From Streptomyces sp. R21 (GTDB lineage: Bacteria > Actinomycetota > Actinomycetes > Streptomycetales > Streptomycetaceae), in NCBI RefSeq assembly GCF_041051975.1, contig NZ_CP163435.1, forward strand, positions 7,791,001-7,855,000: a stretch of 64,000 nt of DNA. The letters are read 5' to 3'. Under the pieces are notes generated by a model. That model was not told the origin of the DNA, searched no databases, and was given only the letters and a program-made list of their open reading frames with translations. The translations under genes were made by a program, and so were the position numbers. Every line of letters begins with the position of its first letter. Positions within the stretch are counted from its first letter, which is position 1. Positions 1 to 9,737 of this stretch are shown piece by piece.

Positions 1-1
1 A

Positions 2-217
2 CTCACCGACCGCACCGCCTGCCTCCTCCAGAACCACGGCACGATCGCCTACGGCGCTACCCTCTCGGCGGCCTACGACCGCACAGCCCAGCTCAACTGG
101 ATGTGCCAGGTCTGGCTCCTGTCCACCTCGGTCCCCGGCCTCTCCCCGAACCTCCTGACCCCGGCCCAACTGCGCGAGGCGGGGCAGCGCCTGAGCGGGT
201 ACGGCCAGCCGGGCTAG
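2..217 (+). CDS. Class II aldolase/adducin-family protein, 3' end only
   Basis: Partial gene; its 5' part lies left of the window. The 71 visible residues contain LLQNHGTIAYG near the start, which matches the family's conserved 'NHG' segment close to the C-terminal end of L-fuculose-phosphate/ribulose-phosphate-type aldolases. The rest is a helical tail ending in GQRLSGYGQPG. The family performs zinc-dependent retro-aldol cleavage of sugar phosphates, but some members are epimerases or structural adducin heads, and the zinc-binding His/Glu residues are off-window. Substrate cannot be assigned. The stop codon TAG is at 215-217. Confidence 0.72.
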   Translation, partial: LTDRTACLLQNHGTIAYGATLSAAYDRTAQLNWMCQVWLLSTSVPGLSPNLLTPAQLREAGQRLSGYGQPG

Positions 218-537
218 CCCCTCGCCCGCCGCGAGGACGCCCGGCCGCGAGGCACGTTCCCGGCGCGGCCCGGCCGACCCGTGCGCGGGCCCGAGCCCAC
301 GCACGGCGGCCCGAACGCTCCGCCCACGCTGCGGACCGCGCAGGCGCCCGTCTCCGGGGCGGCCCCACCCGCACCGCGGGCTCAACGCCCACCCACCGCG
401 GGCCTCCGGCCACCCGCCCGCGGGTCCACTCCCACTCGCACCACCCCACCCGCACCTCCCGCCCCACCGGAAGCACGCCCCCACGCGAAGGTGTCCTTCC
501 GCTGGCCGGTAGCGGGCTCCGCCAGGAGACTGGACCC
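218..537. other. Non-coding stretch between aldolase tail and hydrolase
   Basis: About 320 bases of very GC- and C-rich sequence. Open frames run through it in several phases, but none has a convincing start with ribosome binding site or any recognisable protein. The 5' extension of the downstream hydrolase frame is proline/arginine-rich shadow sequence. I see no strong hairpin or clear promoter apart from the AGGAG just ahead of the hydrolase start. Confidence 0.5.
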
Positions 538-1665
538 GTGCGCACAGTCAAAGCGACGGCCGCGGCCGTCACCGTTGCCCTGGCCGCGGGCGCAGCCTCC
601 GTGGCGGCGGGCCGGTTCGCCAGCGACGCCGCGCTGAAGGCGCCGCCGGGCAGGCCGCTGCCCACCGAACCCCGGCTCACCGTGCACGCCACGGCCGCCG
701 GCCGGATCTCCCTCACCCGGGACCTGGCCGCGCTGAGACCGGGCATCTACGGCCTCAGCGGCGACGGCTCCCATGCCGTCGTCGGTCCGGTTCTCGACGC
801 CACGCCCCACCCCGCCGACACGGTCGTACGACGGCTGGAGCGCGTCACCCACGGCACGCTGGAACCTGGCGACAAGGTGTGGTTCACCCCGAACGTGCAC
901 ATCGGCAACCCCAGTTCCGCGCTCGGCCTCGACCACGCCGACGTGGACGTCCCCGGGGAACTCGGCGCCCTGCCCGCCTGGTTCGTGCCCGGCCACCGGG
1001 ACACCTGGGTGATCACCGTGCACGGTCTGGGCACGACCCGCGAGCACCCCATGAACGTGCTGGAGTTCCTGCACCGCCACCGTTTCCCCGTCCTCGACCT
1101 CGCCTACCGCGGCGACCTCGGCGCACCCCGCTCCCCGGACGGCCTCGGCCACCTCGGCGAGACCGAGTGGCGCGACCTGGACGCCGCGATCCGCTACGCC
1201 GTGCGCTACGGCGCCGACCACGTCGTCCTGTACGGCTGGTCCACCGGCGCCACCATGGCCCTGCGCGCCGCCGCGCACTCCGCGCTGCGCGAGCGGATCT
1301 CCGGCCTGGTGCTGGACTCGCCCGTCCTCGACTGGGAGACCACGCTGCGCGCCCTCGCCACGGCCCGCCGCACCCCCAGCGCCCTGCTGCCCCTCGCGGT
1401 CCGCGCCGCCCAGGGCCGCACCGGCCTGTACGGCGAGCGCATCCAGGAGGCCGCCGACCCCGCCCGCCTCGCCCTGCCGACCCTGGTGGTGCACGGCCCC
1501 GACGACACCATCGCCCCCTGGGGCCCCTCCCGCCGCCTCGCCCAGCGCCGCCCGAACCTGGTCACCCTGCACACCGTCTCCGGCGCCCCGCACGGCGCCA
1601 TGTGGAACGCCGACCCCACCGGCTACGAGGAAGCCCTGCGCCGTTTCCTCACCCCCCTGATGTAG
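538..1665 (+). CDS. Secreted or membrane-anchored alpha/beta hydrolase
   Basis: A 375-aa protein. The frame is open far upstream, but I choose the GTG at 538 because AGGAG lies about 10 bases before it and the product then begins with a signal-like segment (MRTVK followed by an Ala/Val-rich stretch to about residue 25). The fold is alpha/beta hydrolase: oxyanion-type HGLG near residue 164, nucleophile elbow GWSTG with Ser235, acid Asp322 in HGPDDT, and catalytic His352 in APHG. The C-terminal half is typical of the family; the N-terminal 130 residues are a less conserved cap or lead-in. Likely an extracytoplasmic esterase or peptidase-like hydrolase, substrate unknown. Confidence 0.8.
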   Translation: MRTVKATAAAVTVALAAGAASVAAGRFASDAALKAPPGRPLPTEPRLTVHATAAGRISLTRDLAALRPGIYGLSGDGSHAVVGPVLDATPHPADTVVRRLERVTHGTLEPGDKVWFTPNVHIGNPSSALGLDHADVDVPGELGALPAWFVPGHRDTWVITVHGLGTTREHPMNVLEFLHRHRFPVLDLAYRGDLGAPRSPDGLGHLGETEWRDLDAAIRYAVRYGADHVVLYGWSTGATMALRAAAHSALRERISGLVLDSPVLDWETTLRALATARRTPSALLPLAVRAAQGRTGLYGERIQEAADPARLALPTLVVHGPDDTIAPWGPSRRLAQRRPNLVTLHTVSGAPHGAMWNADPTGYEEALRRFLTPLM

Positions 1666-1895
1666 ACGCCTGATGTAGACGTCCGACACAGAGGTCCGCA
1701 GACGCCCCGTCGGACCCGGCCAAGGCCCGGGGCGGGGGTCGGCCGGGACGCCACTCGACCCCTTCCGGTTGGCGCTGCGCCCAACTGATCGCTCACTCGT
1801 GTCGAGCGCCCGGAAGGCCCCGTCTGTCCACCGCCCCGTCGCCCGCAGCGGCATTCCGTTTGGGTTTTCGGACTGTCAACCGGAAGACTGCACCT

Positions 1896-3293
1896 GTGAC
1901 GTCCCGTAACCCGCGCGACTCCAGGCTCCGACTCGTCAGCCCGCGGCCCCTCGCCGCCGTCCCCCGAGCGGTGACCCAGCGCCGCTCACGCCGCCCCGCG
2001 CCCCGGCCCCCCGAGGGCACACCGGCCCCCTCGGAACTGGCCCGCATGGCGCGCACCGGCCTCGCCGGCGCGGCCCGCGTCGCCCGCTGGGCCGACGCCA
2101 CACTCCGCCCCGGGCGCGACGGTGCGACGCCCGACGGCAAGGGCACCCTCTCCGATGCCACCGCCCAACGGGCCGCCGAGGAACTGGGCCTGACCCCGGC
2201 TCAGGTCCGTGCGGACTGGGACACCGCACGCCTCGCGGGCCTCGTCGAGGTGCATGGCGACAGCGCCCGCCCCGGCTGGCGGCTGCGCGCCTGGAACCGC
2301 GACGACAGCGCCGTACTGCGCGGCTGGGTCGCCCTCTTCGACGCCTGGTCGCTCGCCCATCCGGAGCCCGCGGACCGCGAGCCCGCCGCCGTCGCCGAGG
2401 TCGTCTCCGCGATGCCCCAGGTGCTCTCTTTCCTCCAGCTCTCCGCGGGGCCCGTCCCCGTGGAGCAACTCCTCGACCTCCTCGAACAGCGCGTCACGGA
2501 ACTGCGCACCGAGCGCTGCGAGGTTCCCTACGGCCCCGAGCCGGCAGCCACCGTCGAGGCCCCCACCGACACCCCGCTCGCCCCTCTCCTCGACTGGGCC
2601 CTGCACGCCCTCGCCTCCGTGGGCGCACTCACCTGCGCCGGCGGACACGCCACCCTCACCCCGCTCGGCAGCTGGGCGGTCTGGGTCAAGCTGGAGCAGA
2701 TCTGCGTGGCCGCGCAGAGCCCCGCCGGGAACATCGAGGCGTCCGCCGAGGACATGCTCCGCGGCTGCGCCCAGCTCCGCCCGAACGCGGCCCGCGCCGA
2801 GTACCGCGCCTGGCTCGCCGCCCGCCCTGTCGGCAGCGCGGTCACCGAACTCCTCGACGCCGCCCGCGGCGACGACGCCCTCAGCCGGGGCCTCGCCTTC
2901 GAGGCGCTGCGCGTGGTCGGCGCCCCCGCCGAGCCCGATGTGAGCGCCGCGGCCGAGGAGACCTCGCTGCGCCCCTACGCCCTGCTGTGGCTCGCCGAGC
3001 ACGACGGGCACGACCCCGAGGACGCCCACGAGGTGCTCACCCGCGACGAGGCCACCTGGCTGTGGGTCGACACCGCCGCGGCCGTCGCCGACCACGGCGA
3101 GGCGCCGCTGCTCGTGCGCCACCTGGAGTCCGCCGTGCAGCCCACGGTGCCCGCGCTCCTCGACGAGGTGCGCGCCGTCGGCCACCCCCGCACCGTGCAG
3201 GTCCTGGTCGCGCTCGCCGCCGCCCACCCCGACCCGGCGCTGGCCAAGGCCGTGCGCCGAGCCGCCTTCCAGGTGCACACCGGAGGGAGCTGA
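1896..3293 (+). CDS. Conserved hypothetical protein, HEAT-like C-terminal region
   Basis: I do not recognise a named family. The protein is about 465 aa if the GTG at 1896 is used; the frame also allows an ATG at 1860 and later starts, so the N-terminus is uncertain. The first 50 residues are basic and low-complexity. The middle (about 90-330) is helical and winged-helix-like, with alternating 'LTPLG' and 'LSFLQLS' segments. The last 150 residues are Ala/Leu/Asp/His-rich paired helices resembling HEAT repeats (ARPVGSAVTELLDAARGDDA region onward). No signal peptide or membrane segment. Its stop lies 9 bases from the stop of the convergent glyoxalase-fold gene. Confidence 0.6.
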   Translation: MTSRNPRDSRLRLVSPRPLAAVPRAVTQRRSRRPAPRPPEGTPAPSELARMARTGLAGAARVARWADATLRPGRDGATPDGKGTLSDATAQRAAEELGLTPAQVRADWDTARLAGLVEVHGDSARPGWRLRAWNRDDSAVLRGWVALFDAWSLAHPEPADREPAAVAEVVSAMPQVLSFLQLSAGPVPVEQLLDLLEQRVTELRTERCEVPYGPEPAATVEAPTDTPLAPLLDWALHALASVGALTCAGGHATLTPLGSWAVWVKLEQICVAAQSPAGNIEASAEDMLRGCAQLRPNAARAEYRAWLAARPVGSAVTELLDAARGDDALSRGLAFEALRVVGAPAEPDVSAAAEETSLRPYALLWLAEHDGHDPEDAHEVLTRDEATWLWVDTAAAVADHGEAPLLVRHLESAVQPTVPALLDEVRAVGHPRTVQVLVALAAAHPDPALAKAVRRAAFQVHTGGS

Positions 3294-3302
3294 ACCCGGG
3301 CG

Positions 3303-3716
3303 TCAGCCCCCTATCTCGGGGGCATACGTGCCGAAGCTCCAGATGTTGCCCTCGACGTCCCGGGCCATGTAGTCCCGTGAGCCGTAGTCCTGGTCCGTCG
3401 GGGGCATCAGGATCTCCGCGCCGTGGCTCACGGCGCGCTGGTGATGGGCGTCGACGTCGTCCACGACGATGTACACCCCGCAGGGACCCGCGCTCTTCAT
3501 CGCCTCGTCGAAGCGGCCGCCGCGGCCCTTCGAGCCGAGCATGACCGCGCCGTTGCCCTGCACCAGCTCGGCGTGCAGCACCGAGCCGTCCTCGCCCTCG
3601 TACACCGACAGTTCGGTGAAGCCGAAAGCCTCCGTGAGCTGGGTGATCGCCGCCTTCGCGTCCCCGTACAGCAGTGACGGATAGATGCTCGGGCGCGCCC
3701 CGTGCATGCCTGCCAT
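3303..3716 (-). CDS. Glyoxalase/bleomycin-resistance (VOC) fold protein
   Basis: A 137-aa protein. Start set at the ATG of MAGMHGARPS because GAGGAAGTG sits 7 bases upstream; the open frame extends 19 codons further without a better site. The sequence shows the beta-alpha-beta-beta-beta pattern of a VOC protein: IYPSLLYGDAKAAITQ at the front, the acidic VYIVVDDVDAHHQRA in the middle, and RDVEGNIWSFGTY at the end, typical of the PhnB-like/YkcA-like branch. Such proteins are metal-dependent lyases, dioxygenases or drug-binding proteins; no substrate is evident. It lies about 100 bases downstream of the YpfJ peptidase gene on the same strand and could be co-transcribed. Confidence 0.8.
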   Translation of the reverse strand: MAGMHGARPSIYPSLLYGDAKAAITQLTEAFGFTELSVYEGEDGSVLHAELVQGNGAVMLGSKGRGGRFDEAMKSAGPCGVYIVVDDVDAHHQRAVSHGAEILMPPTDQDYGSRDYMARDVEGNIWSFGTYAPEIGG

Positions 3717-3812
3717 GCCGATCACTTCCTCTCGTCCCGCGGCCGGAATGTGAGCTGCTCCACAGTCTTGCACCGGGCACTGACAACGCCCTGCCGCCGA
3801 CCTTCCTCTCCC

Positions 3813-4703
3813 TCAGCGGAAGGTGTTGCACCGCGCCATGTCGCCGGTGCCGTAGCCCTGCTGGAACCACTGCCCGCGCTGCGCGGCCGACCCGTGGGTC
3901 CAGGACTCCGGGGTCACCCGGCCCTGGAACCTCTCCTGGATCCGGTCGTCACCGACGGCCGCCGCCGCGTCCAGACCGTCGCGGATGTCGGCGTCCGTGA
4001 GGCTGGTGATCAGTGGCCTGCCCGTCGACTCGCTCCTCGTGGTCGTCGCGTGGTGCGCCCACACCCCGGCGTAGCAGTCGGCCTGCAGTTCCACCCGCAC
4101 CGCGTTGCTGTTCGCGCCGGTCCGCCCGTCCTGCGACCTGCTCAGGGTGCCCATCAGGTCCTGCACGTGATGCCCGTACTCGTGCGCCACCACGTACGCC
4201 TGCGCGAACGGCCCCCCGCCGGCGCCGAACTTGGTGCGAAGCTCCTCGAAGAAGCCCAGGTCCAGATAGACCTTGCGGTCGCCGGGGCAGTAGAAGGGCC
4301 CGACCGCCGAGGTCGCGGCCCCGCAGGCGGTGCCGACCTGTCGGCTGAAGATCACCGTCGGCGACTGCGCGTACGTACCCCTGCGGCGCTGGAATTCCTG
4401 CGTCCAGTAGTCCTGCACGCTGTTGACCACCGCCACGATCCGGCAGTCGTCCTTGGTGTTCGCGTCCTGCCCGGTACGGCAGCTCTGCTGGACCTGTGCG
4501 AGGGCGGAGGCGGTCGCCGCGGGCTCGTCGCTGCCGGAGGAGAGCCCGAGCTGATCGGGGCCCACTCCCAAGAGCAGGCCCAGTACCAGGGCGATGAGAC
4601 CGGCGATGCCGCCGCCGACGGCTCCCCGGCCGCCGGGGATCCGACTGCCGCGCACATCCTGCACCTCGGAGGTGTCCAGGTCGGCGTCGTCGTCGAACTG
4701 CAT
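3813..4703 (-). CDS. YpfJ-family neutral zinc metallopeptidase
   Basis: A 296-aa protein starting at MQFDDDADLD; the longer open frame upstream is not supported by composition. One membrane-spanning segment (GGGIAGLIALVLGLLLG, about residues 28-47) anchors it after a short acidic cytoplasmic tail, so the catalytic domain is outside. The metal site is HEYGHH with His174, Glu175 and His178, and the downstream ELQADCYAGVW supplies the usual third ligand region. The C-terminus carries the family's SWTHGSAAQRGQWFQQGY block. Members are often annotated 'neutral zinc metallopeptidase' with no known substrate. Divergent from the ABC-F gene with a 276-base gap between starts. Confidence 0.9.
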   Translation of the reverse strand: MQFDDDADLDTSEVQDVRGSRIPGGRGAVGGGIAGLIALVLGLLLGVGPDQLGLSSGSDEPAATASALAQVQQSCRTGQDANTKDDCRIVAVVNSVQDYWTQEFQRRRGTYAQSPTVIFSRQVGTACGAATSAVGPFYCPGDRKVYLDLGFFEELRTKFGAGGGPFAQAYVVAHEYGHHVQDLMGTLSRSQDGRTGANSNAVRVELQADCYAGVWAHHATTTRSESTGRPLITSLTDADIRDGLDAAAAVGDDRIQERFQGRVTPESWTHGSAAQRGQWFQQGYGTGDMARCNTFR

Positions 4704-4979
4704 GGGCGCACCACTCTCTGCCGAACGGCTCCGTGCCGCCATCGTCGCCCGCTCCCGGGAGCCCGGCGCCGGGCGGAGGTCCGAACGGGCGATGCGCTGC
4801 GGGAGGGGTCCGTCGCCGCCTCGCGACGGGGCGAGCATCACAGTGCCGAACCCCTGCACACCGGAAAAGTGGTTGCACGGCCCCGTTAGACTTGGCCCAT
4901 GGCCATTCTCCTCGCGCATTAGACGGCGGGAACGTCCTCAGCCGTCCACCCCGCCAACGACCTGCCCTGGAGTCTGTCC

Positions 4980-6578
<1,599 letters not shown>

Positions 6579-6586
6579 CCCGGGGC

Positions 6587-6616
6587 GACCCCTTCCCGGG
6601 CCCCCTGTAAGGGGTC
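6587..6616 (+). terminator. Hairpin after ABC-F gene
   Basis: GACCCCTT at 6587-6594 pairs with AAGGGGTC at 6609-6616 (8 bp), beginning 9 bases after the ABC-F stop. No T-tract, as is common for streptomycete terminators. Confidence 0.55.
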
Positions 6617-6649
6617 ATCCGGCAGGTCATCCCTTCTTGATCGAATGAC

Positions 6650-6690
6650 TGATCCACTGCGTATGGATCATTCGGCCGATCCGTGATCCA
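6650..6690. repeat. TGATCCA inverted/direct repeat
   Basis: TGATCCA at 6650-6656 and its reverse complement TGGATCA at 6664-6670 form a perfect 7-bp inverted repeat with a 7-base spacer. A third copy, TGATCCA, lies at 6684-6690. It could be an operator for the downstream HTH gene or a minor hairpin; no regulator is assigned. Confidence 0.45.
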
Positions 6691-6739
6691 TCATCTGTGT
6701 GAGATCTCCTCGTACCGAGGTGTGTCCTACATCGAATTC

Positions 6740-6774
6740 ACGGCCGAGCCCTTTGCCGCCAAGGGCTCGGCCGT
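6740..6774 (+). terminator. Strong GC-rich hairpin in the gap before the HTH gene
   Basis: ACGGCCGAGCCCTT at 6740-6753 pairs perfectly over 14 bp with 6761-6774 around a 7-base loop. It sits 160 bases past the ABC-F stop and 200 bases before the HTH start. It could be a second terminator, the end of a small RNA, or a leader attenuator. There is no T-tract on either side. Confidence 0.6.
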
Positions 6775-6975
6775 CGTGCGTCGCTGACCTGCTGTTTTGC
6801 GGAACCACTCGTTCGGCCGTACGGACAGGGCCCTGCGGAAGGTCGTATTCCGTTCGTGGGGACCGGCTCCTGTCGTCAAAACCTTGTCTTACGGACCTTG
6901 CCGAATGGGTGGCCATGAAGGCCGGGAGGGGTGATCATGAGAAGTCCAGAGCGCACTTCCCATGAGGAGGCACGG

Positions 6976-7197
6976 GTGGCCGAGACTCTGAAGAAGGGCA
7001 GCCGGGTAACCGGCGCCGCGCGCGACAAGCTCGCGGCAGACCTGAAGAAGAAGTACGACTCCGGTGCGAGCATCCGAGCGCTGGCCGAAGAGACCGGCCG
7101 CTCGTATGGCTTCGTGCACCGGATGCTCAGCGAGTCGGGTGTCACGCTCCGAGGGCGTGGCGGCGCGACGCGGGGCAAGAAGGCCGCCTCGGCCTGA
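6976..7197 (+). CDS. 73-aa helix-turn-helix protein
   Basis: A small basic protein (MAETLKKGSRVTGAARD...) dominated by one helix-turn-helix: residues about 22-50 contain YDSGASIRALAEETGRSYGF, the look of a resolvase/MerR-type HTH (IRALAEETGRS is the turn). The C-terminal tail is Arg/Lys/Gly-rich (RGRGGATRGKKAAS). The start is the GTG at 6976, because GAGGAGG ends 5 bases before it; an in-frame ATG 15 codons upstream has no comparable site. Near-identical small proteins are, to my knowledge, widespread in Streptomyces without an established role. Likely a DNA-binding regulator. Single-gene unit with its own terminator. Confidence 0.8.
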   Translation: MAETLKKGSRVTGAARDKLAADLKKKYDSGASIRALAEETGRSYGFVHRMLSESGVTLRGRGGATRGKKAASA

Positions 7198-7227
7198 GGC
7201 CGGGCGTCCCCATCGGCTTCGGTGGTG

Positions 7228-7261
7228 ACCACCCGGTCGGTCGGTTGATCGGCCGGGTGGT
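7228..7261 (+). terminator. Terminator after the HTH gene
   Basis: ACCACCCGGTCG at 7228-7239 pairs with CGGCCGGGTGGT at 7250-7261 (12 bp, one G-T wobble), 30 bases after the HTH stop. Confidence 0.75.
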
Positions 7262-7353
7262 TACTGTGCAGTCACTTAAGGATGTCCTCGTACGGTTCGC
7301 CGGCAGGCGGGTCGTACGGGATCCGATCTGACCGCACCCATCGGAGGCGCCCC

Positions 7354-8157
7354 ATGGCTTCGTTCGGCACGGACCTCGGTCCGGTACTCGACAAGGACGG
7401 CGTACGGCTCACCGTCGACGAGGCGATCGCCACGGTGACGCTGGCCAACCCGGCCAAACGCAACGCTCAGAGTCCCGCGCTGTGGCGGGCGTTGACGGAA
7501 GCCGGGCGGCTGCTGCCGGGCACCGTCCGTGTCGTGGTGCTGCGTGCGGAGGGCAAGTCGTTCTCCGCGGGGCTCGACCGACAGGCGTTCACGCCCGAGG
7601 GTTTCGACGGCGAGCCGTCGTTCATCGACCTCGCGCGCGGCGCCGATGCCGAACTCGACGCGACCATCGCCGAGTACCAGGAGGCGTTCACCTGGTGGCG
7701 GCGCAGCGACATCGTGTCCATCGCCGCCGTGCAGGGGCACGCCATCGGCGCGGGTTTCCAGCTCGCGCTCACCTGTGACCTGCGCGTCGTCGCCGACGAC
7801 GTGCAGTTCGCCATGCGCGAGACCAGCCTCGGCCTCGTCCCCGACCTCACGGGCACCCACCCCCTGGTGAGCCTCGTGGGGTACGCCCGCGCGCTCGAGA
7901 TCTGCGCGACGGGCCGCTTCGTCCACGCCGAGGAGGCCGAGCGCACCGGCCTGGCCAACCTCTCCGTGCCCGCCGACCAGCTCGACGACGCCGTACGCGA
8001 TCTGGCGTCCGCGCTTCTCGCCGCGCCTCGCGACGCGGTTGTCGAGACGAAGGCACTCCTGCGCGGCGCCCAGGACCGCACCTACGAGGACCAGCGCACC
8101 GCCGAGCGAGCGGCCCAGGCACGACGCCTGCGGGACCTGGCCGGCGTCGGCGAATAG
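7354..8157 (+). CDS. Enoyl-CoA hydratase/isomerase family protein
   Basis: A 267-aa crotonase-fold protein. The start at MASFGTDLGP has GGAGG 8 bases upstream. The oxyanion-hole segments are visible: GKSFSAGLDRQAF in the first half and HAIGAGFQLALTCDLR in the second, followed by the family's FAMRETSLGLVPDLTGTHPL. The position of the second catalytic Glu of true hydratases is occupied within 'LVPDLTGT', with Asp rather than Glu, so this may be an isomerase, hydrolase or another crotonase activity. Soluble and cytoplasmic. It stands alone between an HTH gene and a convergent Asp23-related gene, so the acyl-CoA substrate cannot be read from context. Confidence 0.85.
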   Translation: MASFGTDLGPVLDKDGVRLTVDEAIATVTLANPAKRNAQSPALWRALTEAGRLLPGTVRVVVLRAEGKSFSAGLDRQAFTPEGFDGEPSFIDLARGADAELDATIAEYQEAFTWWRRSDIVSIAAVQGHAIGAGFQLALTCDLRVVADDVQFAMRETSLGLVPDLTGTHPLVSLVGYARALEICATGRFVHAEEAERTGLANLSVPADQLDDAVRDLASALLAAPRDAVVETKALLRGAQDRTYEDQRTAERAAQARRLRDLAGVGE

Positions 8158-8179
8158 CACTGCCCCCGCCGGACGGGCC

Positions 8180-8938
8180 CTAGCCCACCGCCGTCACCAG
8201 CACGGCCACCGAAGGGTGGTCCGGCAGGGCGGCGGTGACCGTGGTGCGGACCTCGTGCGTCACGTCGAGGGTGCGCAGGTGGGGTGCGACCGCCAGTTCG
8301 ACGCGGACGTGCCGGCGGGGCAGGGCGGCTTCCGGGCCGGGGCGGTCCTCGATGTGCACGGCACGGCCGAGGCCGCCCAGGACGCCGGTCAGACGCGTCA
8401 CGCCCGGGACGGAGAGCGCGGCGGCGGCCACCCGGGACTCGTCGGTGTCCGCGATGTCCTCCGGCGCGCGGCCAGGGGGCGCCGCCGGCTCCTTGTCCGC
8501 GCCGGTGACGACGGGTTCCTCGCTGTCCAGCAGCCCCGTCACCCGCAGGTCCACGTCCGTGACCGTCAGGCCCAGCCGCTCCGCAGCGGCTGCGGCGAGG
8601 GCGGCGCGGAGACGGGCCGCGGTCACCGGGAGCGGCTCGCCCCCCGGAGCCGTGGGGTCCGCCGAGGCCGCGAACTCCGCGCCGACGCGCAGCGGGCCCG
8701 GCGGCAGCGCGCTCGGAGGCGGCGGTACGACGGCGGCCGCGGGAGTGTCCGCCGGATCGGCGAGGGCAATCCGCAGCGCGCCGAGCCGCACACCGCGCAC
8801 AGCGGCCGCCGCGCGCCGCAGCACCGCCCCGGCCGCCTCCTCCGTGATCCAGGCGCCGTCACCCGGCCCGCCTAGCGGCAGCACCCTGCCGACCCCGAGC
8901 TGTTGCCTCACCGCACGTGTCCATTGATCCGCCGTCAT
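8180..8938 (-). CDS. Asp23-island partner protein of unknown function
   Basis: A 252-aa Ala/Pro/Val-rich protein starting at MTADQWTRAV; an upstream ATG pair in frame is possible. GGAGGA directly abuts this ATG, closer than ideal. The N-terminal 90 residues and the C-terminal 90 residues each show the beta-alpha-beta pattern of an Asp23/Gls24-like domain (for example HVRVELAVAPHLRTLDVTHEVR near the end), separated by a Pro/Ala linker. Streptomycete homologues have, as I recall, carried the misleading label 'nucleopolyhedrovirus P10 family'. It is divergent from the Asp23 operon 98 bases away, supporting a shared envelope-stress role. No membrane segment. Confidence 0.6.
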   Translation of the reverse strand: MTADQWTRAVRQQLGVGRVLPLGGPGDGAWITEEAAGAVLRRAAAAVRGVRLGALRIALADPADTPAAAVVPPPPSALPPGPLRVGAEFAASADPTAPGGEPLPVTAARLRAALAAAAAERLGLTVTDVDLRVTGLLDSEEPVVTGADKEPAAPPGRAPEDIADTDESRVAAAALSVPGVTRLTGVLGGLGRAVHIEDRPGPEAALPRRHVRVELAVAPHLRTLDVTHEVRTTVTAALPDHPSVAVLVTAVG

Positions 8939-9035
8939 TCCTCCAGCCTGCCGCATCCCTGGCGCGCGACCGGGCAACCCCACCTACTGTGGGCAAAGGA
9001 GGACAACCGGAGACGACCGGAAGGGACGTACGGCG

Positions 9036-9518
9036 ATGACCGACATGACCGAACGAAAGCGACCGGAGACTCCTGAGGGCGAGACGGAACAGCTGGGGAC
9101 CCGTAAGCCCACCAGGCGCGGCGGAGGCGATCCCGCCACCCGGGGACGGACCACGATCGCCGACGGTGTCGTGGAGAAGATCGCCGGGCTGGCCGCCCGA
9201 GACGTCCCCGGCGTCCATGCGATGGGCAGCGGACTGAGCCGGACCTTCGGAGCGGTGCGCGACAGGGTGCCCGGTGGCACGAAATCCGTCACCCGGGGTG
9301 TCAAGGTCGAGGTCGGCGAGCTGCAGACCGCGCTCGACCTGGAGATCGTCGTCGACTACGGGGTGTCCATCGCGGATGTCGCCCAGGCCGTACGGGAGAA
9401 CGTGATCGCGGCCGTGGAGCGCATGACGGGCCTCGAAGTCGTCGAGGTCAACATCGCCGTCAGCGACGTGAAGCTGCCGGACGAGGAGGACGACGAGCCC
9501 GAGTCCCGGCTCCAGTGA
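9036..9518 (+). CDS. Asp23/Gls24 family envelope stress protein
   Basis: A 160-aa protein with an acidic or charged first 35 residues, then the Asp23 core: GRTTIADGVVEKIAGLAARDVPGV starts it, and VSIADVAQAVRENVIAAVERMTGLEVVEVNI closes it. Asp23 in Staphylococcus is membrane-associated through AmaP and linked to the cell-envelope stress response. Here the same operon ends with an AmaP-like anchor, so an analogous complex is likely. Followed 33 bases later by the small membrane protein gene. A leading tandem ATG (MTDMTE) leaves the exact start uncertain by three codons. Confidence 0.9.
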   Translation: MTDMTERKRPETPEGETEQLGTRKPTRRGGGDPATRGRTTIADGVVEKIAGLAARDVPGVHAMGSGLSRTFGAVRDRVPGGTKSVTRGVKVEVGELQTALDLEIVVDYGVSIADVAQAVRENVIAAVERMTGLEVVEVNIAVSDVKLPDEEDDEPESRLQ

Positions 9519-9551
9519 CACCCCGGCCACCAGACCGCTGAGGAGCGCACC

Positions 9552-9737
9552 ATGAGCACAGCCGTGATCGGCATGATCGCCGGAATGGCGCTGGGCTTCG
9601 CCGGCTACTTCGGCGGATTCGGGGCCTTCCTGCTGGTGGCCGCGCTGGGCGCCATCGGCTTCGTCGTCGGACGGTTCCTGGAGGGGGACCTGGACGTCGG
9701 TGACTTCTTCCGCACCCGCCACGACCGGCGCCGGTGA
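9552..9737 (+). CDS. Small membrane protein of the Asp23 operon (DUF2273-like)
   Basis: A 61-aa protein made of two short hydrophobic helices (about residues 4-22 and 25-43, rich in Gly/Ala/Phe) and an acidic-then-basic tail (EGDLDVGDFFRTRHDRRR). Small DUF2273-type membrane proteins accompany Asp23 genes in Firmicutes and Actinobacteria. GGAGCG sits before the ATG. Its stop codon overlaps the GTG of the second Asp23 gene, so the two are translationally coupled. Confidence 0.8.
   Translation: MSTAVIGMIAGMALGFAGYFGGFGAFLLVAALGAIGFVVGRFLEGDLDVGDFFRTRHDRRR

Larger units (their letters stand above)
6579..6975. other. Gene-poor gap with hairpins and TGATCCA repeats
   Basis: Nearly 400 bases, noticeably more AT-rich than the flanks. 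From left to right it holds a hairpin directly after the ABC-F stop, an inverted pair of TGATCCA with a third direct copy, a long GC-rich hairpin, and the leader of the 73-aa HTH gene. ATG-initiated frames across it are short and lack a plausible RBS; I call none of them a gene. The leader is long enough for a regulatory RNA or small RNA, but I cannot identify a known class. Confidence 0.5.

Noticed and set aside
382..1854. Antisense frame over the hydrolase gene
   Set aside because: Gly/Val/Ala/Asp repeats only; sense strand has an intact catalytic triad.
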